Assembly: GCA_036971715.1 (NCBI GenBank)
Contig: JAVHJL010000004.1
Location: 3,472,001 to 3,536,000, forward strand
From: Arthrobotrys musiformis
Lineage: Eukaryota; Ascomycota; Orbiliomycetes; Orbiliales; Orbiliaceae
DNA: 64,000 nt
Direction: 5' to 3'
The translations under genes were made by a program, and so were the position numbers. Shown piece by piece: positions 46,077 through 59,226 of this stretch (positions are counted from its first letter, which is position 1; the number at the start of each line of letters is the position of its first letter). The notes beneath the pieces were generated by a model. That model worked only from the letters and a program-made list of their open reading frames with translations. It was not told the origin of the DNA and searched no databases.

Positions 46077-47328
46077 TCAAATCTTGACATCCTCCATCTC
46101 TTCCTCCTCGTCGTCGTCGAACTCCTCTCCGGCATCAGTTCCCAAGTCCTCTCTGACTTCTCTCTTCACGGCCTCGATATCTCGGGATTTATACTCTGGT
46201 TTCAACTGCCACTTTAACGCAAATGGACCAGTCTTGAGCAGAGTCGCAATGCTTTCCAAGGTCTCTTTGAGGTATGCTTCTGGTTGATTGAGTCTCTCAC
46301 GAAGGCCCTTGAGGGTCCAAAATTCGTACTCGGAGAAACAAGTAAACAGGGCATCGAGAAGCTCGTTGCGAGGCATACGGGTTGCCTTGTTTTCTTGGGT
46401 CTTCTTCTTTTCTGTCCCAGGTTTTTGCTGTACATGATGTTAGTTTTAATGAATTTTGCATAATGAGGGAACGAGACTTACAATAGCTCGGTCGAAGAGG
46501 TTGTCGTCGGTAGTCGGAAGGGGGGCACCCGGGAGAATCTTGTCGAGAACGACAATGTGCTTCTTGCGCTGTTCTTCCTCCATGATGTCACGCTTCCGTT
46601 TTAGATATTTCGCAAATTCTATACTGTCGACCGGAGTAACAACGGCTTCGTGGCGGACCGTCCCAACCAATGCGGTTCGCTCTGCATAAAAATTAGATCT
46701 TAATATCACGTCTAAAAAACCTAGGTATAGGTCATTGCATACTAGGAATAGCTTTCCGGAAGAACGGTTGGAACTTCTTGTTGCCTCCTTTGCCAAATTT
46801 CCTATCAAAGTTCTTCTCTGGCTGTAATAACCTCGATGGAATGATCGGGTTTCCATCTGGTCCGATTCCACGAGCCCGATTTTCGAACCCCGGCATATCC
46901 TTCTCCGTGAAAACAAATGTATTTTTAACGTTCCTATCCGTTACTGCCATGTCGAATTTCCTCGGTATTCCCTCATTGTATTTATTGTCCGTCAATAGTA
47001 GTTTTAACTTCTCCTGTGACTCCTGCGATTTCCCTGGTGGAGCGGGCTTCGGGTGATAAACTCTGATATCAGCGAGATGGATCTCTTCATCATCGTCGAT
47101 TTTATGCCAGTTTTCGAGGACAAAGTCGGGCATTTTGACAAGCCATGCGATGACACCGCCTTTCGTCATGTCCAAATCGCCAGCATCTTCAAATTGTTCG
47201 TCATCTTCCGACATTGGGGAGCCGACAGATTCGAGTGGTGCATCTTCCATCGAGACATTTTCGGACTTGATGGCTGGGGACTTAGTGTCCTCCTCGATTT
47301 TGATGGTTGGTGCCGCGTTGGTCGCCAT
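46077..47328 (-). CDS. TFG2: TFIIF beta subunit (Tfg2/RAP30)
   Basis: Three exons: 47328..46743, 46681..46482 and 46427..46077, giving 378 aa. The dimerisation part contains VIAWLVKMPDFVLENW and RKFDMAVTDRNVKNTFVF, then IPKRTALVGTVRHEAVVTP across the first junction. The C-terminal winged helix (about 280-345) reads RNELLDALFTCFSEYEFWTL, LRERLNQPEAYLKETL and FALKWQLKPEY. An acidic end follows. TFIIF escorts RNA polymerase II into the preinitiation complex. Introns are 61 and 54 nt; phases fit. This is the third general Pol II initiation factor in the window after TAF7 and TAF3. Confidence 0.94.
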
Positions 47329-49860
47329 TGTTGGTGGAGTTGGAGGTTGGATTGAGATGATGTAGACAGTGACGATTGTCCGGGCTGGTTAATCCGGGCC
47401 ACTTGAGACGATCGGGGGCGTTGAATGATGGATCGGGGCTCGATGGGGTGGTTGGTGAGCCTTCAAACGTGATGTTGAATACTTGCGACACGCTGGATCA
47501 TGGATCCTGTTTTGGCCTACCCTTGAGCTCTGGACCGAGCGCGACGCTTAACGCCGACTAAAGCCGACACAATGCCGACTCTGTACCTCGGCGCCCCCAT
47601 GCTCCATAGCTGGTACTAAGCTTAGAGGTACTGAGCTACACACGTCATGTCCGCACATGCATACGGCTATGGGGATAATTGGAAGCTATAGTTGATAATA
47701 TAAGATAGCCTTCTCGAACAATAAATACGACACAGTCCATGCATAAAATAAGCCGAATACTCCAGAACTTCGGCAGAACTATGGGAATAATAGGCATCCT
47801 TTGTGATATGCAGGCCCTTGCATATATCCTTTCTCCTAGATGGTTATCAATATAATATATACTCTATCGTATCGTATCAGACGACCTCGATCTCTAGCTC
47901 TACGGCACATCCGCTCGAATAGGCTAACAGGTCATCTGTCGACACCTCCTATGCTGTACTCCTTGATATCCATACCATCTGGAATGCTTGTCCAACATGC
48001 ACTGGCGTATACTACCATAGCATTCCATCCGCTTACGACACCAACTGACTAGTTCCCGTCATCACATCTCCCGTTCAACTTGAGCCAGATTGGCAAGGTA
48101 GCTAGGTAGGTACGTTTCCAGTTTGTCGACACCATCTTGCGACCCCTCACAATTTACCCGGCCTGTCGGATCGAAGACACTGTGGGACAGACCGAAAATT
48201 GGCGAGGTTCGTATGCCCGCGGCCGTGGCTATCTTAGGAATCAAAGTTTTGAACCGGCAGATACTACCCCGATACCCGTAGGGAAAACCCATACCAAAGC
48301 TCCAGCTGCCACGCGGAAAAGACAAAAAAAAAAAGGTTCGAACTAGTTCCAGCTGCCGTTCTCGGGCGAAATCCCACATTTCTGGAGAAGGTTGATGATT
48401 AGTGCCTAGGCATCTTAGCTCTCCAGTTGGTGGTAGGCCTTGGCTGATTCGCTCATATATGGAGCGTTTTAGTTTATTTGATTGATAATATGGGTAAGAA
48501 CTAAAATTCGAAGACGTCGAAACGAGGTCGCATGCAAGACATGGGCTGGTTGTGCGATCCACCATGCCATGAACACCACCATGTTTGTTCTTGCGGATTG
48601 CGGCATCATGGAGCTATGGAGCTATATACGGCTGACCTCAAAAGCTCCATGGATCCACCAATGGAATTATCGTGAGTGAGCAAGGGAACGAAACTCTTGG
48701 AAAGAGGGGGAGTGAATATTTTCCTTGCATGGCTTCAGAATCTAGAGCTTTGAGCTCTATAGCTCCGCGGCGGGCTCCCTGGAATATATCGCAGAAATGG
48801 AAGTATTTGTGCATTCGCAGGTGCTCTATTCCTTTTCTGCGGTCTTGGACACTCGGGGCTGCGGTCTTGGAACGGAACACATAAAGCTTTTCTTCACCGC
48901 ACGAAAGCTTCAAGGCCGAAACTATAGCTAAGAAGCTATAAGACCAGCCATGGTGCCCAACAAAAGTCTTTGCAAAGATAATTTCATTGTATATACTTGC
49001 GGGGAAGACGGATAGCAAGGGCGGCCAAATCTCTGGGCACCCGCAGACAAATGGAGTAGAAGTCATCCAAAGATTTGGTCCAGGAAGGTGTATTCGTTCG
49101 AGCTTTACGAACTGTTCGGGCTACATGATCCCAGCTGGACGGATAGCATGCGATTAATGCACTGTTTTACCAGCCAAGATGGAATTATCTGCAACCCCTC
49201 TGCTGTCTTTGGCGGGGACCCACGCTCAAAAATGTGTGCCCCTTGTTAGGTTTACCCCCAATCCCTGTCAAGTTCGAGGTCGTCGAGCTGGTTTTGCGAG
49301 TGCAGCTGCGCCCGCGGCGTAATGTATGTCTATCATCTGCGAGGGACAGGACGGAAAGAAGGGTCGCCGGTTGGGCTAAACTGAGCTTACCAGACCTAGG
49401 CCTTGGGTGAGCATGGGATGATTGGGAGATAACCGCACCTAAATAAATGGCTCTAGCTCCTCCCACACAACTGTATATTTTTGGCATGTACACAGTACCG
49501 TTTCGTAGGCTTCTTTTTTTAAAAAGTCACTCCTCCCTTGAGGCCCCCTTCTTCCTTTCTCCTTTTATCTTCCTTGGATATTTATACAGATAGATATATT
49601 CCGCAGACAGATATTTGGTTTTTGTCGTGTGGGTCTTTGCGCCGGTACCGGTTTTGCTGTTAACTTCCAAGACTTGAGGCTTGACGCCCTAGCTTTTGTT
49701 TGTCTGATATCGACATGTTCGTACCCTTCCATTCCCTGTCAAGAAGCTGCCCAGACCACCCAAACGTCATAATGTCGCACGACAAACAGAACAATCGCAT
49801 ATATCTTTAGCTTCGCAAACTTCATGAGTTCACAAGAGACGACGTTTATTTTTTAACATA
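47329..49860. other. Intergenic, 2.5 kb between divergent genes
   Basis: It separates TFIIF beta (minus) from the F-box gene (plus), so two promoters are expected. Several frames of 60-170 codons exist, the longest at 48062..48565 on the minus strand. None shows a domain or codon pattern like the neighbouring genes. GAGCTAT/ATAGCTC-type repeats occur at 48608-48775. The leader of the F-box gene probably occupies about 49500-49860. Confidence 0.5.
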
Positions 49861-51268
49861 ATGGATCATGTATATAGGGCACCAAGGGAGTCTCGATATG
49901 CGGTACCGCTGAGAATCAGTGCCGCCTCGAACGGCTTACAATTCTCACACCATTTCAACAGTTCATATGGAAATCAAGGTCCGAGGCTGCTTAGCACACA
50001 ATACTATTCGGATGCGCCTGCTGGGCCCCGCTTCGATGGCAGGCCCGCGAAGAAGCAGCAAACCGCAGTTTTAACCCCAGTAGACCCTAACAAAGGCACT
50101 GCAAGGCCGACTGTGCCCGTTCTGCGACGGACAGTCTCAAGCCTCGTTCCACCGGACGTTCCTTCAAAGTCTCTCGCAAAGTCCAAGGCGAAAAATGAAG
50201 GCGCCAGTAAACTCAGGCCGACTGGGAAGGCCATGGCAGCGGCTATAAAGGCCGCACATAGATTAAGTTCTTCAGGCGCTTCGATTCACTCCACAACATC
50301 TAGTTTTCGCTCAAGAAAGCGAAAGTACTATCAAGTTGCTTGCTTGACTTCTATGCCATGCGAAATTCTGGACCAGATATTTTGTCACCTTGATCAGAAG
50401 ACTCTTCATGCGATTCTTCTTTCCAACAAATATCTTGCTGATTCTGCGGCACCGGCTCTTTACGCCGCACCAACTTTCGCCAGTACTTATCGCTTTGCGC
50501 AGTTCGTTTCTTTGATAACCCATAACGCACCTTTGGCGAATTTGGTGCGTGAGTTGGATTTGTCGAACATCCCTTCTGAAGTGCCGGAGGATATGCCGTT
50601 AGCTGGGTGGAGGGACTGGAAGTATAGAACTGATCCTCTGCACACTATCCGACGAGAGGATAACTTCAGATTGAGGAAGGGGGGCAAGGTTGTTGCGCCA
50701 CCTACACCACCAAAGGGAGTACATCCGCTGCCGTCGCCATTTTTGACGCAGTATCACACTTGTAGAGATGTGCCATTTGGGGCTTTGTTGCATATTATTG
50801 TTGCTTGCCAGAGATTGAGGTATTTTTCTTCCATGCAGTCGAACCTTGTTAGACACTAAAGCTGATATTGTGATATTCAGGAAAATCAATATCTCCGATG
50901 TCCCAATAGCAGACGATTATGCCGTTCTTCCTGCAGCTGCTAGGTATTCTGCAAAATACCGGCCGACTGCGTTCACAAATCTCCTCTTTGTATCAGATGT
51001 TCCAAAAGCCTATACTTGGAAGCCAGAAGAGACGAAGGCAATCAATGCATCTGTAGACTTTGTCGACGCAGTACTGAAGCTCAAGAATGTTGAGTACTTT
51101 GGTGCCAGACATGGCGTTTGGGTGACGAGTGCCGTTGCAAATAAACTGGTGACTGGCTACCCCAAGATCAAATGGGATTTTAGAGACTGCGGCGGATACA
51201 AAGGTGAGAAGTGGGCTACGGAAGGAACGAGCGAGGAGATCCATGCGCTTCTGAACACAACGGAATAG
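49861..51268 (+). CDS. F-box domain protein
   Basis: Two exons: 49861..50819 and 50881..51268, with a 61-nt intron, giving 448 aa. A disordered basic N-terminus leads to an F-box at about residues 160-200 (LTSMPCEILDQIFCHLDQKT, then ADSAAPALYAAP). A leucine-rich-like region follows (LVRELDLSNIPSEVP, LLHIIVACQRLRKINISDV, LKNVEYFGARHGVWV). F-box proteins dock substrates to the SCF ubiquitin ligase through Skp1. The pattern of leucine/hydrophobic strands suggests LRR-type substrate binding. I do not know the substrate, and no named orthologue is certain. Splicing at AG|GTATTT is required to extend the frame beyond residue 319. Confidence 0.82.
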
Positions 51269-52862
51269 CCCACGAGAATTCTCGACGAATGTTCGCCCTC
51301 GTCCTGCCAGAAACCACAGGGTGGTATTTGACAGTCCGCTCATGATCAATAAAGGACAAAATCCTTCGACACGAATTTCTTTACGACGTTTCATTGTTTA
51401 ACGCCCATCTCAAGGCGTTTAAATGACATGCTTGGTTTGAAAAGCATTTCTCGTATCATTTTCAGTTATGACTTGTTTCTGTTTCTCGAAAGCTCATTTC
51501 AAATTTGCTGGATGCAATTTCGTATGCATGCTTTTGTTTTTTTTTGACTTGCTTCTGGTTTCCCCCATTTCAGGACGATTGCCTCTTGGGTTTCTGTATT
51601 CCCATCGCCCATCTCCGCTTTCCATGCATCCGTTGACAATCAGTGCTGTATTTTTTCGGTTCGTTCCTTCGGTATCATATACATAGCGCGGAGTCCTTGG
51701 TATCCTTATGCATGCATTCCATCCTTTTTTCGCCTCTGCATTTGCGCTCGCTTGCATTTGGTAGGACTCGATTGCCAGCAATCCATATTCGCATTGTCTA
51801 TGATACATTTCCCTTGTCGTTTTTCTCGAAATCGATTTGCCTTCGGTTGTTCGGTTGAATATGCTTTCACCGCCAGAGTTTTTCGGAGTGTCGCCACCTT
51901 GTGGTCACAAATTTTGTTCATGTCGGATTTTATCTTCCTATCCTTCCCTGTAACTCCTTCTTTCGACATATATTGACATGTCCTCCTCTTCTATGGTGCT
52001 CTGGAGCATTGTTTGTGTGTTGGGATACCCGGATAAGTTGTCACCCGCTAGTCGTGTCGCTTGCTTTCCCTCGGTTCCGTTGAATCAATTTGTACATATT
52101 CGTTATGCATAGCGCCATTGTCGATAACTTGCAGAAATCCCTCCCCTATACCCCATACCAGGTGTAAAGAACAAAGTAAATGCAGAATTGAGACGGTACA
52201 AAGGGGATACAGACCTGTATTTATCCTTCAACTCGTTACATCCAAACCCGCCAGCGTATACCCCCATTAGCTGTCATTCCATCGTGGCAGTCGCGGAACC
52301 TATTGCAATGGGCGCCAGCCCCGCCCTAGCCGTGACACGTATACAGCTACCCGCGTGTAGCCAGTCCCGTCACAATATTTCGGGACAGAACCATAGCTAA
52401 ACCTGCAGTGAGATGTGATTGTGATAGCTGGACTAGGCGAGCGAATGGTATCACCCCCTATGTGATACTTTTTGCGTTGTCCACCGTTTGACGTGTTGCG
52501 GCGCCTGCCATTGGGTGTTTGTCCCGAACGGCTACGTTTGTCCCAGTCTGACTTTCCCCTTCGGGGTTTAGTGGGAGATGAGCCTTCGGTGGTCGGCTTT
52601 AAGCGCGCAGAGAAGTCAGGCACAGACACCGACGCCTTTCCAACAGGTTCTCTTGGGCGAGGCAGCGACCTTTTGTCATCGATAACCAACACCGTTGCTT
52701 CTTCTTCCTCCTTTCATCATCATCACCCATCACAGTCCCTTGTTCCCCTGCATCGTGCTTCTGTATTTCCCGTTAGCGTTGTTCGTCGGTGTAGTGTAGT
52801 AGAACATACGTACAAATCACATTCGGTCGAATCGACTCGAATCGAACCCCCAGAATTCGAAA
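51269..52862. other. Intergenic, F-box 3' side and upstream of the CCCH gene
   Basis: About 1.6 kb. The first part is T-rich and reads like 3' UTR. The last 250 bases are C/T-rich leader for the zinc-finger gene. The frame at 52472..52915 overlaps the next start codon in another frame and looks non-coding. Confidence 0.5.
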
Positions 52863-54849
52863 ATGCCCTCAGAAAACGACGAACTCCTCGCAAGAATAAG
52901 CCAGCTGGCTGGTGAGTCCTGGAACATTCCCGGCCCTGCCGCCTTTTTGTATCACCATCATGCCTAACCTATCCTGCATCCTGTAGGTCAGATAAACCGG
53001 CACAAAGCTTCTGTGGCATCATCAACTCCCTCGTCACGACCTCAGCATCAGCAACCCTCCTATCCCACCACAAGACATCAGCCTTACCCCCCTCCTCATG
53101 CTCACCATGCTCATCATGCAAGCCATCGTGGACGGGGTCCCAGTTCCTGGGCGCCAGCTCGCGGGGCGGCAAGCTATCGTGGCCGTGGTCGTGGCGGGAG
53201 GCAAATACCATCCGGTCATAGGAATCGATCGTTGGTTTTGAACAACTCTGCTCCGGCGAGTGGAAACAACTCCCGAGGCGAGACGCCAACCACCGGGACC
53301 GACGATGAGGCTATGACTGATGTCAATGATGCCGTTGTGGCACCTGCGCCCGTAGGGTCCAATGGATCAACAGCAGCACCTAACTCTGGTAACTGGGTCG
53401 CAAAACGTGACCGACATATGCAACTCATAAACTCTTCCGTGTACGACCAACATTTGCAGATTCGGGCGAAGGCAATAGAACAGACTCGTCAAGACAGACT
53501 GAAAAAGAAGGAAGAAAACGAGAAGGCGAAGTTGCGCAGTTTCCTACAAGGCTCGAAGCAGTATGCCATTGTAAATACTGTTGGAAGGGTCAAATCTAAG
53601 CCAACCAATGTGGCTACTTATCAGCATGAGATCGTTATTAATGGGGCGAGATATAAAATTACAGTTGATGGAAGCAAATTGGTAAAGGTTTCAGGTAAGT
53701 GGTCCTGTATTGATTGCTATCTGAGATGCTATCTGCTATCTACAGTGAAGCTAACAAAAGAGCAGATGATGCAAAGAAACCAACTCCAAAGACGGCGGTT
53801 GTCGGGGGTGTCACTTTCTACCGAAGTAAGGGTGGCAATCTTTGGAGAGCGGGAGTGGTGCGGAGGCAACAGCGGTCAGTAGTAAACCATCCCCTATTCA
53901 GCTCCCATATCACATTTTCGAATCAAGTTTGGCTCACTAGATCAACCTATGAAGGAGTGATCAACCTGCAAAAAGGAAAATTGCGAAACCTTGCAAATTT
54001 TTCACATCAACCGGTATCTTTTTCTTTCTTGTCCTTGATTTATTCAATTTTTCTTCTCCTCATTCGTTATCGCGAGCAAAAATACGTGTCGGGTCTTGGG
54101 AGATCTGAGCGGCGACTATCCGTATTTGCGATTATCGGAAGCTATCCTTGCGCATGCTCTGGCACACCATTGATGCTGAGTTGTTGGGAAAGCTGCAAAG
54201 GTACGTGGACCATTGACTGACTATGCCACCCTCTATCACGGGGAACAAAAAACTCTATCTAGGTAAATGCGTCCGAGGAAATACTTGTCCATACGTTCAT
54301 GACCCAGACAGGGTGGCGATATGCCCTAAGTTTCTGCAAAACAACTGTTCAGATGGGGACTCATGCGATCTTTCGCATATCCCCAACCCCCATCGCGTTC
54401 CTGCCTGTCTTCACTTCCTTAGAGGTAACTGTTCCAATGAGAGCTGCAAGTACTCTCATGTCAGAGTCAACCCATCCGCGCCTATATGCCGGCCTTTTGC
54501 GAAAGAGGGGTACTGCGACAAAGGGGCTGATTGCCTTGACAAACATGTTTTTGAATGTCCGGACTTCGACGCGAAAGGTGTTTGTAATGATAAGGCATGC
54601 AAGCTGCCCCATATCGAGCATGCTGGTAGGAGGCGAGCTGCAGCGGCCGCTGCGGCAGCGAAGGCAAAACAGACAGACGGCGATAGCGATGTCTCCAGTG
54701 ACGAGGAAGAAGAAGACGAAGAGGAGGAAGAGGACCAATTCGGTAGTGACGATGTGGACTCTGACTACTTTAGTGATAGCGAGGTAATCTTGCAAACCTC
54801 GGACGACGGCCACGAAGTCTCCCAACAAGCGGACTTCATCCGGTTTTGA
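52863..54849 (+). CDS. red5: Five-CCCH zinc-finger protein (ZC3H3/Red5 family)
   Basis: Five exons: 52863..52911, 52987..53694, 53766..53874, 53955..54013 and 54263..54849, giving 503 aa. The 59-nt fourth exon, found by motif search, completes finger 1: CKFFTSTG joins KCVRGNTCPYVHD. Five CCCH fingers lie in tandem at about 300-420: CPKFLQNNCSDGDSCDLSH, CLHFLRGNCSNESCKYSH, CRPFAKEGYCDKGADCLDKH and CPDFDAKGVCNDKACKLPH are fingers 2-5. RSKGGNLWRA before the fingers is also typical. The N-terminus is RG-rich and the end Ala/Glu-rich. Human ZC3H3 acts in mRNA polyadenylation and export; fission-yeast Red5 works with the MTREC complex in nuclear RNA decay. The last intron is long for this locus (249 nt). 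Confidence 0.9.
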
Positions 54850-55159
54850 AACATCCCGACGAAAAGCAGCCAACCGGATCGTATGCAAAAATTTTCTCTT
54901 CCCTGATCATCTTACATCAAGCAACAAAGCGAAGTAGCGAAGCAGAAAGCAGATAGCTTTTTTAAACGGATTAATGTCAACATATATAGAAACGACTATT
55001 CTTAATCCGGAGAAATTTGAAATATGATTGCGAAGAACAGCAGTAGCGAAGTAACAGCAAAATGCAGTGTACCCTGCATCATGACCGGGAAATGAGGGGG
55101 TTTTCGAGTTGAGCCAGCTCTGGCCGAATCCGTAATAACCCATTCATTGACGGCCCGGT

Positions 55160-55183
55160 TCCCTTCCCTTCCCTTCCCTTCCT
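55160..55183. repeat. (CCCTT)n tandem repeat
   Basis: About five copies of CCCTT in non-coding DNA downstream of the CCCH gene. It is a simple repeat. Confidence 0.8.
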
Positions 55184-57879
55184 TGTTTTCCGTTCCCATG
55201 TGTGCAGTTCAACGGCGAGGTCTTGAGCTTGAGGCCCGAGGTTCGCCGTTGACGGGCTCACTTGTTTTAATTCCTGTCTTTCACTGTTGTCTCAATGTTG
55301 GTTCTTTTTTTTTTCGCTTATGTGGTTTCCAGAGGACTGCATTGTGCAGGACGTCTGGCAAATCCTATTCCCTTTTATTAATATCGGGCATGGTGTTTTG
55401 AAAGGCGATCTTTTAAGATGGATGAAAACTTTTTTCCCCCTCAGTTTGAACTTTTCTTTCGTTCTTGTAAGCAAATGATCGAGCGGGATTTTGAAACATT
55501 TTAGGTAGAAAGAGCGAAGTAAAAAAGTATGAAATGAGAATAGTAATGAGATGCAATATGCGTTCTTGGTTCCAATCGGCTCAAAAATGTTGTAAGAAAC
55601 CATGCTATGATGTTAATATGATACGACCGTCCGGAGCCAACAACTGTCAGGCCAGTCGAGGAAAAGATACTTTAGGAAAGGTGTCGAGTAAGCGTAGTGA
55701 TATGTCTACGTCTTAGAGGTCCGATTTCACGGCTATATAAAGTAATACATTGTAAAAAACTTCGGAGTTTTCGGTCGGTTTAGGAAGCCATTGTTAGATT
55801 AGGGTAAAAAAAATTGGGGCCTGGACGCGTTAGATAATGGGCAAGCTTGCCGATTTTGAAGCCAATTGATCAATTGAGAAGTCGGGTTCGATACGTATAC
55901 GATATCAAGATCAAAAAAAGGATATCTCTTTTGTTTGTCAAATAATGATGTCGACGGTATTAATGATGGTGAATTATGACAGGTTCGGACATGGGTGGTG
56001 AGTGGAGTGGAGTGAACATGTATGCTGCGTTTGTAGAGCTCAAACCGGGATTTTTAATTTCGTCAATGCATTTTTCTTATGTGATCTTTTTCCTTTCGAG
56101 AGGCTCAGGCATAGGGTTATCCGGCCGGTTCGTTCGGAAATATTCAATCGAGTAGCGTTTCAATCGATGCTTGGGATATACGGTATGTCATTTTTCTTAT
56201 TTTCCTCTGAAAATCTGACGGAAGTTTGGTAATTCGGCCAATTGAGGGGAATGAGGGGATTGATTTCTTTTCGAAAAAAAGCATGTGTCGGCATATGTCT
56301 GGTAATGCCAACGGTATGTACATGTAAGATAATGCGAGCCGATAGGGTGTATCGGTAGCTTATAAGCATGTTCGAGGGTTAGATGATGTTTGAAAGAAAC
56401 TGCTAAATGCCTACGATATCTACATTGGGATTCGGAGGGGAAGGTCGGTACTTTAGGAGGGATCTAGAGGTACAAAGTCATTTCTGAGGTGCATGTACCA
56501 TTGAAGTCTTCAACGGCTCACGGTTATATCTACGATTTTGGGTCTGGAACATCATGTATCTAAAGGAATGAGGTTTAGATGCTAAGGTTTTGTGCAGAAT
56601 AGAGAGGGGAAATCAATTTAAGCTAGCTACTAGTGATGCAAAAAGACGGTTTCGGTGATGCTACTACGGCTGTCAGTATCTGTCTGCACTGGGGCCTATC
56701 CTTGAGAGCTATTTAAATTATAATATGTAATGAGTTTAGTGAATAAAAGAAAATTTAAAGTATATACGCATATGCGGCTGGATCCATGGGGGAAGGAACT
56801 GTTGTCCTTCCTGTTGTTTCGGGGTGTATGTATGTGCAGATGTATGTGTATGTGGGTTCATGTTGTGCTTCCGAGACAATTTCTGATTCGATCATGACAA
56901 AACTTTCTCTTATACTACTGATAGTTAATCGAGATCGCGGGGAAAGCACTTACTTTATCAGGAGGGGTTACTGGACGTACTGGCGGGAAAAAAGGGAGGA
57001 CTGGCCTCGCAGGAGCAGGGCTGCAGCCTTGGGTTTTTTTCATGTTTGAGATCGAAAGGATCGAATGGGGTTTTGCGTTGTCTTTGTTACGTTTTTGAGA
57101 GGGGTTTCTCAAACGATCTGGCAAATTGCTTCTTTTGCCTAATTCCTTAATTGTTCTTTTCTCGGTCTTATGCTCAAGAGATTCATGATATAATTTTTTT
57201 TATCCCGTTCCAACCTAATAACGGCGTTATGCTGAAAAGTGGATATCAAGTTGTAGGTCTGATATAATCCCAAGACCATTCGGTGTATAGATCGCGAAAT
57301 CAGACCTTCTTAGACGGAATTTACGATTTTCCCTTGTCTTCAGCCTGCTTGCTCTTCCCAAGCCTCGAGACCCCCCCTTGTGCAGGTCGACCAATCCCAG
57401 GCCGAATGACAACGCATCAGTCGTCTACGATAGGTCGATGGGTTACCCCGTCTTACAGCTTCTTTGCGGACCCACATTCTTGTCATGGTTGGCCCAACCT
57501 CCTGCCTTCTTGGATGGGGGACTCCAATTAAGTGGTGCTCGTGCTCCCTCTTTGGTCCAAAAAAGATATAGAAGTCAAATTTGAAAAAATAAAAATATAA
57601 ATTTTTTGGAAAAATAAAAAATGATACAGCCGTTCGTTTGGTCGGGCTGCCGAGATGTAGATATTTGATAATTCCGTCCTAATTTCGACATATACTAGCA
57701 TGGGCTTAGCAGGTGTACACTGCGATAAGTTACTATACGAGTAGCTACTAACTTGAGATGCTTAGTTTTGATGTATAGTACAACCTAGACATATATGTCT
57801 TACGGAGCGGGAAGACGGGATCTAAGATACTATCGAGAGGACAGCTCATCCCGCTGATAATCCAGTAATCGTATCGAAT

Positions 57880-57900
57880 TTATCCCAAACTTTGGGATAA
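57880..57900. repeat. Perfect 21-nt palindrome
   Basis: TTATCCCAAA and TTTGGGATAA flank a single C and are exact complements. It may be a dimeric factor site or a short hairpin. Confidence 0.75.
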
Positions 57901-58200
57901 CTCTCTTTTTTACTTTCACTATTTTGGTCTGAACTTCCTAATCTCTGATGAGGGGAACGGCATTACGTGCTTTACATTAGCTTCCTTTGGGAACGGGGAG
58001 CGGGGCGGGGATCGTGCCTCGGGGTCGTATCGTTATGTAACCGAGGGGAGGGCAGACCGGTGTGCATGTAGACGATTTGATATATATGGTACATACATGC
58101 TTTCAAGACATTGTGGACGCTCATGCAGCGAGAGGCCTCGAAGCGAGCTGGGTATTTACGAATAGATATTCAGTGCAAGATATGGGTGCCCTACTAAGCA

Positions 58201-58218
58201 ACTGCTAAGCTTAGCAGT
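58201..58218. repeat. Perfect 18-nt palindrome
   Basis: ACTGCTAAGCTTAGCAGT reads identically on both strands with no spacer. It lies 300 bases from the 57880 palindrome. Confidence 0.75.
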
Positions 58219-59203
58219 GAGGAGAAGTCTCTAATATGTGATCGATCTGATCGAGGGAATTCTTTCCCCTCATTGTATGTATGCCTCGAGATAGAACCAG
58301 CCTTAGCCTCGAGCTCTTTAAAGTTATGTTACAAACGCGCAGGTCGATAGCGCCTCTCCGCCTGTCAAGGATTACCCTAAATTCTAAGGCGTACATGATA
58401 ATGATGTAAGGACGTACGTACATATACTTATATAGTATGTGCGGAGTAGTTAGTAGTGCGCAGTCACATTCAAATAACCAGTTCGAATATTCCTGAAGGA
58501 ATGCTCCGAACTGAATATAGTGCTAAAGGTAAGTTGCGACTAGGGTGGTTAGAATCTATCTCCTCCAGGTGACCCAGCTGCCCAATGTGTGGTCATGAAT
58601 GGTCACGCTTGGAGAAACCTGAAACAAAGCGAGTTTCCTGAGGGGAACTGTCAAAGGCTTTCTCTCTTAAGCTTCACTGTGCCAGATCCCAGATCGAACC
58701 ACAAGCTTTATAAATTTAGCATCAAATCAAACCCAATAGCTCTAGTTCAACCTTAAAGGGCGATTATCGTATTTCCAACTGATCTTCCGTGACCTTATGA
58801 CTGCTGACTTAGCTAGTGGAATTCGGAAGGAAAATTAATGACATAGCACGAGCGTAATCACATTTTATCGTCCATATGATATGATCTGAGGGATTAAAGC
58901 CGCAAGAACGCCAGATCTTGCAGCGAACAAGTCCCGATGGGGGGTCGCACCGCCTCATGGATGGCGTTATGCTCCAGAACCTTGGAATTTGATTCGCACC
59001 CCCTAGACAAGTTTATTCCGACCTCAGATTCGCCCTCGGAACTCGAGAGGAAGGGTGATCGTTGCATTCCAATTTATTCGCTGCAGTAGCTTGTGTGCCC
59101 TTTCCTGCTTGTTTGATCGAAATAAAAACAAAAAGAAAAGAGAGACGCTGGGACCTTATAATACAAAAGTCAATTAGGATTATTATGATCCATGAATGTG
59201 AAA

Positions 59204-59226
59204 GAATCCGAATCCGAATCCGAATC
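59204..59226. repeat. (GAATCC)n hexamer repeat
   Basis: Nearly four copies of GAATCC in non-coding DNA. It is a simple repeat. Confidence 0.8.

Noticed and set aside
48062..48565. 167-codon minus-strand frame
   Set aside because: Composition is irregular, there is no domain, and codon use is unlike neighbouring genes. I left it as intergenic.
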